Positions 5,159 to 9,834 of a DNA stretch of 9,834 bases are shown here, piece after piece. How positions within the stretch are numbered: the first letter of the stretch is position 1; the number at the start of each line of letters is the position of its first letter. The DNA is taken from NCBI GenBank assembly GCA_031284645.1, contig JAITXS010000125.1, positions 1-9,834 of the forward strand. Direction: 5' to 3'. This DNA comes from Spirochaetaceae bacterium (GTDB lineage Bacteria > Spirochaetota > Spirochaetia > Treponematales > Breznakiellaceae). The position numbers were made by a program, and so were the translations under genes. The notes below the pieces were generated by a model. That model ran no database searches. It was not told the DNA's origin and saw only the letters and a list, made by a program, of their open reading frames with translations.

Positions 5159-6685
5159 ATGGCTTTTGAAGTAACGGCCACAAGACGGCGGCCAAAGACC
5201 CTCGATGAGCTTGCAGGACAGGAATTTGTCCGCTCAACCTTAACGGCATCACTGGAAGCGGCGCAAATCGCGCACGCCTATCTTTTTTCCGGCCCCCGCG
5301 GCTGCGGAAAAACCAGCGTTGCCCGTATTTTGGCACGTTCACTGAACTGTGAGAAAGGGCCCGCAGCAAAACCCTGCGGCGTCTGCCCCTGCTGCCTTGA
5401 TATAGGCAGAGGTTCAAGCCTTGACGTCATTGAAATCGACGGCGCGTCAAATACCGGCGTCAACGATGTGCGGCAGATAAAAGACGAAGTCCTTTTTCCG
5501 CCGCAGTCTTCACGCTATAAGATCTATATCATTGACGAAGTACATATGCTCACCAACAATGCTTTTAACGCCCTCTTAAAAACAATAGAAGAACCGCCGC
5601 CTTACGTTGTTTTTATTTTTGCGACCACTGAATTACACAAAGTTCCCGCGACCATCAAAAGCCGTTGCCAGCAATTTGCCTTTAAATTAATCCCGATAGA
5701 AACAATTTCCGCCATTTTAAAAGAAACCTGTACGGAAATGGGCATACAAGCCGAAGACGAGGCGCTTTTCTGGATCGCGCGGGAATCAACAGGAAGCCTG
5801 AGGGACGCGTACACCCTCTTTGATCAGGTAGCCTCCTTTTCCGAAGGCAATATACGTGCGGCACTCATCAAAGAAAAACTCGGACTCGTTGGACTTGAGA
5901 ATCTTAATGCTTTTGCCGAAGCCTGTGCCTTGGGCAAAAGCGGTGAGGCACTTGAACTCCTTGATAAAATAATCGAATCCGGCGTTGCAGTCGAACAATT
6001 TGTCATAGATATCGCTTCATATTACCGCGGCCTCCTCCTTATAAAATGCGGCATCACACGAGAATCACTCCTTGCCTACCCATTGGAGCGCTTTTCCGCC
6101 GCAGCTGTGGACAAACTCAATGCCGCACGCCTTGAAGAAGCCCTTCGCATCATATTAAACCTCTACCGTGATATCCGTTATTCAGTTTCACCGCGCTTTG
6201 AACTTGAAAACAGTGCCGTAAAACTCTCCGCCTTACAAAACTGGGTCTCGCCCGAAGAATTGCGCGAAGCGATAGTAAAGGCAAAACTCGCTCTTGGAGA
6301 TCAGAGGGGGAAGCAGATCATGCAGGAAGGTGAAGCAGGCAGGGGCGAAGAAGAAAGCGGCAGCCAACGCGGCTCCCCCCCGCTCCGAAGTCCTCCGGAG
6401 GAAGGCGAGCCTCCCTCCGTCCGGTCTTCTCCGCTTCCCCCACATATAAAAAGCGGTGCCAATATCGACGCCGAGGATCCTTTCGACTCCCCAGCGGCAG
6501 CGGAAAGCAAGCCGTTTTCCCTGAGTGAAACCTTTGACAAGATGCTGGAAGAACGAAAAAACGGCAGTGCAAGTGCTCATGGACATGAAAAGAGCGCAAT
6601 AGACGAAGAAAAAAACCAAGTCCCGCCGGAAGTCGAAATGCTCTGCCGGGTCTTTGAAGGGACGGTCGTTCCGAACTTATTGTAA
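5159..6685 (+). CDS. dnaX: DNA polymerase III subunit tau (clamp-loader ATPase)
   Basis: The 508-residue clamp-loader subunit that, with delta and delta', loads the sliding clamp and couples the replisome. The AAA+ core is intact: Walker A GPRGCGKT (45-52), zinc-binding cysteines C64, C73, C76 and C79, Walker B IIDEVHML (124-131), sensor-1 FATTE (154-158) and the SRC arginine finger (168-170). Domain III reaches about residue 370. Beyond it lies a Pro/Ser/Glu/Gly-rich linker (about 390-450) and a short C-terminal tail, so the tau-specific part is shorter than in E. coli (643 residues). The start is fixed by the family-typical opening MAFEVTATRRRPKTLDELAGQ, since an in-frame TAA at 5144-5146 excludes anything upstream; it lacks a Shine-Dalgarno. 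Two A AAA AAC heptamers (6556-6562, 6610-6616) occur near the 3' end but too late to make a classical gamma form. ybaB follows 11 bases after the stop. Confidence 0.96.
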   Translation: MAFEVTATRRRPKTLDELAGQEFVRSTLTASLEAAQIAHAYLFSGPRGCGKTSVARILARSLNCEKGPAAKPCGVCPCCLDIGRGSSLDVIEIDGASNTGVNDVRQIKDEVLFPPQSSRYKIYIIDEVHMLTNNAFNALLKTIEEPPPYVVFIFATTELHKVPATIKSRCQQFAFKLIPIETISAILKETCTEMGIQAEDEALFWIARESTGSLRDAYTLFDQVASFSEGNIRAALIKEKLGLVGLENLNAFAEACALGKSGEALELLDKIIESGVAVEQFVIDIASYYRGLLLIKCGITRESLLAYPLERFSAAAVDKLNAARLEEALRIILNLYRDIRYSVSPRFELENSAVKLSALQNWVSPEELREAIVKAKLALGDQRGKQIMQEGEAGRGEEESGSQRGSPPLRSPPEEGEPPSVRSSPLPPHIKSGANIDAEDPFDSPAAAESKPFSLSETFDKMLEERKNGSASAHGHEKSAIDEEKNQVPPEVEMLCRVFEGTVVPNLL

Positions 6686-6696
6686 GGAGTACAATT

Positions 6697-7029
6697 ATGA
6701 ATATAAACCCGTTTGAAATTTTAAAAAACGCCGAGAAGCTTCAGGAACAGATGGGTGATATAGAGCAAAAAATGGGAGAAGTCGTGGTAACAGGCTCTGC
6801 CGGCGGCGGCATGGCGGAAATCGATGTAAACGGGCGCATGGAAGTTCTTGCCGTCCGTTTATCACCGGAAATCGTAAATCCTGATGATATAGAATTATTA
6901 CAAGACGTGACAATGTGCGCTTTTAACGAAGCGTTGGCAAAAGCAAAAAAGGCCGCGCTTCCGGCAATGGCACATCTTGCGGGTTTTTTAGGCGGCGACA
7001 AGTCAAAAAACGGACTAAATCCCCGATAA
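6697..7029 (+). CDS. ybaB: YbaB/EbfC nucleoid-associated protein
   Basis: A 110-residue DNA-binding protein of the YbaB/EbfC family, normally a homodimer that binds DNA and helps organise the nucleoid. In Borrelia the homologue EbfC also regulates genes. Family features visible are the N-terminal helix with repeated Gln/Glu/Met (AEKLQEQMGDIEQKM), the beta strands VVVTGSAGGGMAEIDVNG and VLAVRLSPE, then the DDIELLQDVTMCAFNEALAKAK helix. Its AAGGAG (6684-6689) overlaps the dnaX stop codon, so the pair is almost certainly co-transcribed and possibly translationally coupled. The dnaX-ybaB order is widely conserved, but the usual third gene, recR, is absent here. Confidence 0.93.
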   Translation: MNINPFEILKNAEKLQEQMGDIEQKMGEVVVTGSAGGGMAEIDVNGRMEVLAVRLSPEIVNPDDIELLQDVTMCAFNEALAKAKKAALPAMAHLAGFLGGDKSKNGLNPR

Positions 7030-7070
7030 ACATTTTTTTGTTCTGATCAAGAGTGATTTTAAGGGATATC

Positions 7071-7092
7071 AACGGGGACGCCGTTTTCGTTT
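7071..7092 (+). terminator. Weak terminator after ybaB
   Basis: AACGG (7071-7075) and CCGTT (7081-7085) form a 5-bp stem with a 5-base loop, followed by TTTTCGTTT. It lies between the convergent stops of ybaB and flgM and would end plus-strand transcription only, since the minus strand has no T-run after the stem. The stem is short. Confidence 0.4.
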
Positions 7093-7095
7093 ATC

Positions 7096-7398
7096 TTAGA
7101 GAAGAGCCGGTGATTCTGCGCCGGGGAACAGAACATCAATGATCTTTTCCGCGGTCTGCTGAATAATAGTCTCGTTTATATACGAAGGATCATTAATTTT
7201 TGTTTTAAGTTCAGCAATTCTTTCCGCACGCTCATTCGGGGCTGCGTCAACTATTTCGAGACTGTGGAGATGATCGGCCTTTGCAAGCGCTTCTTTCGAA
7301 ATACTGACAGAATCGCCTTTAACCGGTTTTGACGCGGAATTTACTTTCCCACTACCACCGTACACTTGTTCTAACGGACCAATTCTACCGATTGTCAT
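7096..7398 (-). CDS. flgM: Anti-sigma-28 factor FlgM
   Basis: A 100-residue protein that fits FlgM, the inhibitor that holds the flagellar sigma factor FliA until the hook-basal body is complete. The N-terminal third is Gly/Ser/Lys-rich and probably disordered. It is followed by the family motif KGDSVSISKEALAKA (about 27-41), then ERAERIAELKTKINDPSY and a C-terminal helix TIIQQTAEKIIDVLF, the sigma-binding half. AAGGA at 7406-7410 (minus strand), seven bases from the ATG, is the ribosome-binding site. A strong sigma-28 promoter match sits immediately upstream (7425-7452), which supports both the identity and feedback control. It is the last gene of the minus-strand cluster after rsmI, 108 bases downstream of that stop. 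Small size and low conservation leave some doubt about the name. Confidence 0.8.
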   Translation of the reverse strand: MTIGRIGPLEQVYGGSGKVNSASKPVKGDSVSISKEALAKADHLHSLEIVDAAPNERAERIAELKTKINDPSYINETIIQQTAEKIIDVLFPGAESPALL

Positions 7399-7424
7399 AA
7401 CTCCATCCTTGATTCTTACCTAGT

Positions 7425-7452
7425 ATATCGGCCTATACGGACTTGAGATTTA
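7425..7452 (-). promoter_or_regulatory. Sigma-28 (FliA/SigD) promoter of flgM
   Basis: On the minus strand TAAA (7449-7452) is followed after 16 bases by GCCGATAT (7425-7432). The consensus is TAAA-N15-GCCGATAA in enterics and TAAA-N14-16-CCGATAT in Bacillus. The predicted transcript would start near 7418, giving a leader of about 20 bases that contains the ribosome-binding site of flgM. No comparable sigma-70 boxes are evident in the same interval. Confidence 0.75.
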
Positions 7453-7506
7453 GGAAAAGTTCATTCGCGGATCAGATTCATCTCTTGTACTCAGGTTCCT
7501 GCCCTA

Positions 7507-8184
7507 TTAAGCACGTTTCCCTGAAACACACACTGCAAATTCACCGCGTTGCTCTTTCCTTGCGACAAGAAGCTCATATATCTCGGCGGCGGAACCCCGG
7601 AGATATTCCTCATGAAGCTTCGTCATTTCCCGGCCTACACACACAGAACGCTTACTATCTAATTCGACTAAATCCGAAAAAAGCTTAACAATCCTGTAGG
7701 GCGATTCGTATAAAACAAAGGCACTTTCCCCGGACAGGAGTTCCTGTAAGCGCGACTTTCTGCGTCCGGCTTTTGGCGAAAGAAAACCTTCAAAAACAAC
7801 GCTTTTATCAAAAATGCCCGCAATGCTGAGCAATGCAGCAAAGGCCGAGGGGCCGGGGACGGGTAAGACCGTATGTCCTGCCTGTACAACCTTTCTGACA
7901 AGAAGCGCTCCGGGATCACTTAATGCAGGACTCCCCGCATCGGATGTATAAGCGACATTCTCTCCCCTGTCAAGCGTGCTTATGATCTTCTCCGCTGCAC
8001 GTTCTTCATTTTGAGATCTACAGGAAAGTAGTTTAACGTGTATTCCGAAATGAGTCAAGAGTTTTTGAGTGCATCGGGTGTCTTCCGCCGCAAGAAGTTC
8101 AACGCTTTTCAGTACCTCCAAAGCCCGCAGGCTTATGTCGGAAAGATTGCCGATTGGGGTCGCGACTATATATAATATCGACAT
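7507..8184 (-). CDS. rsmI: 16S rRNA (cytidine-1402-2'-O)-methyltransferase
   Basis: A 225-residue SAM-dependent enzyme that 2'-O-methylates C1402 of 16S rRNA in the ribosomal P site, working with RsmH. All family blocks are present: LYIVATPIGNLSDISLRA (4-21), AEDTRCTQKLL (33-43), YTSDAGSPALSDPG (79-92), PVPGPSA (108-114), EGFLSPKAGRRKSRL (132-146), LYESPYRI (158-165) and GREMTKLHEEYLRG (184-197). It is about 60 residues shorter than E. coli RsmI (286) and lacks that protein's C-terminal extension, a common short form rather than damage. AGGA at 8194-8197 provides a ribosome-binding site nine bases from the ATG. The gene follows the phosphorylase by 28 bases, so the two are probably one transcript. 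Confidence 0.96.
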   Translation of the reverse strand: MSILYIVATPIGNLSDISLRALEVLKSVELLAAEDTRCTQKLLTHFGIHVKLLSCRSQNEERAAEKIISTLDRGENVAYTSDAGSPALSDPGALLVRKVVQAGHTVLPVPGPSAFAALLSIAGIFDKSVVFEGFLSPKAGRRKSRLQELLSGESAFVLYESPYRIVKLFSDLVELDSKRSVCVGREMTKLHEEYLRGSAAEIYELLVARKEQRGEFAVCVSGKRA

Positions 8185-8212
8185 GACTCATCATCCTGCT
8201 TGTTTACACAAA

Positions 8213-9526
8213 TCAGCACTTTCCAAAAAGCGTAGCCAACACAAGCGGGGGGAGCTCCGGTTTTTTCGGGCCAAACGAATAGGCAGAGAGGAGTTCGGCT
8301 TCTGCTTCGGCAAAGAGTTCCGGTTTTGTACTGTACAGCCGCGCAATCACATCGCCGGCCCGGACTTTATCGCCGGTTTTTGCCTCAAGTATAATGCCTG
8401 CATGGTAATCAAGGGCATCTTCTTTTTTGCGCCTTCCGGCACCAAGCAGCATGGAGGCAATGCCGCAGCGTTCTGTATCCATAGCGCTTATGTACGCTGA
8501 TTCGGGTGCTCTGACAATTTTTTCGAGGGGTTTCCCGATGAGTTTTGAGCAGTCCTCAATCACCGAAACATCGCCGCCCTGCGCCTGAATCATCTCCTTG
8601 AATTTTCTAAAGCCGCTGCCGTCGGAAATTGCTTTCCGTGCTTTTTGCGTACACTCCTCAAGTGTCCCGATACCGGCAAGACAGATCATGGATCCGGCAA
8701 GCTGAACACAAATTTCCGTTAAATCGGCGGGGCCTTTACCTTGCAGGGTTTCTACGGCTTCTTTTACTTCAAGGGCGTTGCCTATGGCAAAGCCAAGGGG
8801 TATATCCATATCGGTAATAAATGCGGCCATTTTTCGCCCGTGGGCCTCCCCTATATCAATCATCATCTGTGCGAGCGCTTTTGCTTCATCGACTGTTTTC
8901 ATAAACGCACCGGAACCGCATTTTACATCAAGCACAATCGCATCGGCACCTGAGGCAAGTTTTTTTGACATGATGCTTGCGGAAATCAGCGGCAAGGAGG
9001 CAACCGTGCAGGTAAGGTCACGGAGTGCGTAAATCTTTTTATCGGCCGGTGCGATATTGGCGGTCGCGCCGACAACTGCTGCGCCGACCCGATTTACGAT
9101 CTCAAAAAATTCCGCCTTATCCAAAGCAGTCTTAAAGCCGGGAATTGACTCAAGTTTGTCGATGGTACCGCCGGTATGACCGAGTCCCCTGCCCGACATC
9201 TTGGCGACTTTAGCTCCGCAGGCCGCAGCAATCGGCGCGAGGATCAGGGTTGTTTTATCTCCGACGCCGCCTGTTGAATGTTTGTCTACTTTAACACCGT
9301 GAATTGCACTCAGGTCTATCATGTCGCCGGAATGAGCCATTTCCTCCGTTAAGACAACTGTTTCCTCGTGGTTCATACCTTTAAAATAAATAGCCATTAA
9401 AAGCGCTGCCGCCTGATAATCCGGTGTCTCACCTTTTGTGTATGAGTTTATAAATTCGGCGATATCCGTTTGACTTAAAGCTTCTCCGCGCTGTTTTTTT
9501 CCAATAATTTCCGTCATTGTAGCCAT
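8213..9526 (-). CDS. pdp: Pyrimidine-nucleoside phosphorylase
   Basis: A 437-residue enzyme of the thymidine/pyrimidine-nucleoside phosphorylase family, which splits thymidine, uridine or deoxyuridine with phosphate into the base and (deoxy)ribose-1-phosphate for nucleoside salvage. Visible are VDKHSTGGVGDKTTL (80-94), the family signature SGRGLGHTGGTIDKLES (111-127), YALRD (166-170) and SASIMSKKLA (182-191). Active-site residues H83, Y166, R169, S184 and K188 align with H85, Y168, R171, S186 and K190 of E. coli thymidine phosphorylase. The stretch from ADKKIYALRD to GADAIVLDVK is closer to the Bacillus/Geobacillus Pdp type than to E. coli DeoA, so I favour broad pyrimidine specificity; deoA is the alternative name. 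The C-terminal domain ends in the usual barrel-sandwich segment (AKTGDKVRAGDVIARLYS). AAGGAG at 9533-9538, six bases before the ATG, fixes the start. It heads a minus-strand run with rsmI and flgM. Confidence 0.95.
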   Translation of the reverse strand: MATMTEIIGKKQRGEALSQTDIAEFINSYTKGETPDYQAAALLMAIYFKGMNHEETVVLTEEMAHSGDMIDLSAIHGVKVDKHSTGGVGDKTTLILAPIAAACGAKVAKMSGRGLGHTGGTIDKLESIPGFKTALDKAEFFEIVNRVGAAVVGATANIAPADKKIYALRDLTCTVASLPLISASIMSKKLASGADAIVLDVKCGSGAFMKTVDEAKALAQMMIDIGEAHGRKMAAFITDMDIPLGFAIGNALEVKEAVETLQGKGPADLTEICVQLAGSMICLAGIGTLEECTQKARKAISDGSGFRKFKEMIQAQGGDVSVIEDCSKLIGKPLEKIVRAPESAYISAMDTERCGIASMLLGAGRRKKEDALDYHAGIILEAKTGDKVRAGDVIARLYSTKPELFAEAEAELLSAYSFGPKKPELPPLVLATLFGKC

Positions 9527-9544
9527 AAGACGCTCCTTATGATT

Positions 9545-9560
9545 GTATTGTTAAGAATAC
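9545..9560. repeat. Near-palindrome in the pdp leader
   Basis: GTATTGTTAAGAATAC matches its own reverse complement at 14 of 16 positions. It lies 19 to 34 bases before the pdp start codon and could be an operator for a nucleoside-responsive repressor, though no regulator is encoded nearby. Confidence 0.25.
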
Positions 9561-9566
9561 CGGGAA

Positions 9567-9626
9567 ATGGGGCGATAGGGTAGAGGGGTTTGGCAGTATC
9601 GGATTTCTGTTGCCCTGTCGCCCCAT
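9567..9626 (-). repeat. 14-bp stem-loop upstream of pdp
   Basis: The arms ATGGGGCGATAGGG (9567-9580) and CCCTGTCGCCCCAT (9613-9626) are complementary at 13 of 14 positions and separated by 32 bases. A further GGG/CCC can stack outside after small bulges. Neither side has a T-run, so it is not an intrinsic terminator of the usual kind. It lies 41-100 bases before the pdp start codon and would be in the 5' leader if transcription starts further upstream. Confidence 0.5.
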
Positions 9627-9697
9627 ACCCTTCGTATCAATCATTGATTCAATACATGAACAACAATGGAGAAAAGACGCCCGTGATGCCTAAAAAT

Positions 9698-9748
9698 AAA
9701 ACCTAGCCCAAAAAGCTGATGACCAAGAATTAAAAACCTAGCCCAAAA
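9698..9748. repeat. 16-bp direct repeat with 35-base period
   Basis: AAAACCTAGCCCAAAA occurs at 9698-9713 and again at 9733-9748. The 19 bases between the copies are not repeated further within the window. Two copies at this spacing could be the edge of a longer tandem or intergenic repeat that continues beyond base 9834. With only two copies and no third unit in view, it is not a CRISPR call. Confidence 0.55.
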
Positions 9749-9834
9749 TATAATAGGTCTACAGAAAGGTAGATCAGAATGGGGTTAGATATGCATAGCA
9801 GACACGAGATTGTAAGATGTAATTACAAAGCGTA

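Larger units (their letters stand above)
9527..9834. other. 308-base region upstream of pdp, no gene seen
   Basis: I see no credible gene here on either strand. The region holds the pdp ribosome-binding site, a near-palindrome (9545-9560), a long hairpin (9567-9626) and a 16-bp direct repeat (9698-9748). On the minus strand TACAAT close to the pdp start could be a -10 box, but no convincing -35 accompanies it, so the promoter is not assigned. Confidence 0.5.

Noticed and set aside
6318..6599. Overlapping minus-strand reading frames inside the 3' part of dnaX
   Set aside because: Several long frames arise from the GC-rich, low-complexity linker of dnaX; their translations are Arg/Pro-rich with no ribosome-binding site or family features.
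9698..9748. CRISPR array
   Set aside because: Only two copies of a 16-bp repeat with one 19-base spacer, no third unit and no cas genes in the window.

Overview
The window looks like a chromosomal segment of a flagellated spirochaete, most likely a Treponema. This is inferred from gene content and protein style: an FlgM-type anti-sigma factor behind a sigma-28-like promoter, a DnaX with a treponeme-like N-terminus, YbaB/EbfC, RsmI and a pyrimidine-nucleoside phosphorylase. No species can be named from the sequence alone. Two compositional zones are visible by eye. Bases 1 to about 2950 are AT-rich and look like an accessory island. From about 3000 onward the sequence is more GC-balanced.

Accessory part (1-2950). 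A DUF262/DUF1524 (GmrSD-like) protein enters from the left edge, so its N-terminal half is outside the window. The 580-base gap that follows (1397-1976) holds an AT-rich palindrome overlapping a ribosome-binding site, a 16-bp GC-rich hairpin inside an attC-like frame, and two start-less reading frames on the minus strand that may be gene remnants. An Old Yellow Enzyme family flavin oxidoreductase follows, with its own ribosome-binding site and a plausible promoter.

Efflux cassette (2979-5068). A TetR-type repressor and a MATE-family transporter form a regulator/efflux pair. The promoter in front of the repressor has a perfect palindrome lying in its spacer, as expected for autorepression.

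Core block on the plus strand (5159-7029). dnaX (DNA polymerase III tau) is followed by ybaB/ebfC, whose ribosome-binding site overlaps the dnaX stop codon. dnaX has no Shine-Dalgarno sequence and a TATAAA box only 11 bases upstream of its ATG, so it may be read from a leaderless or nearly leaderless mRNA.

Core block on the minus strand (9526 down to 7096). Pyrimidine-nucleoside phosphorylase, rsmI and flgM run in the same direction and converge on ybaB. flgM has a strong sigma-28 (FliA/SigD) promoter match immediately upstream, suggesting that the anti-sigma factor is under control of the sigma factor it inhibits. Upstream of the phosphorylase lie a long hairpin and a 16-bp direct repeat with 35-base spacing.

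I found no complete novel multi-gene system. The most unusual material is the 1397-1976 gap next to the edge-truncated GmrSD-like gene, the flgM promoter and the leaderless dnaX start.
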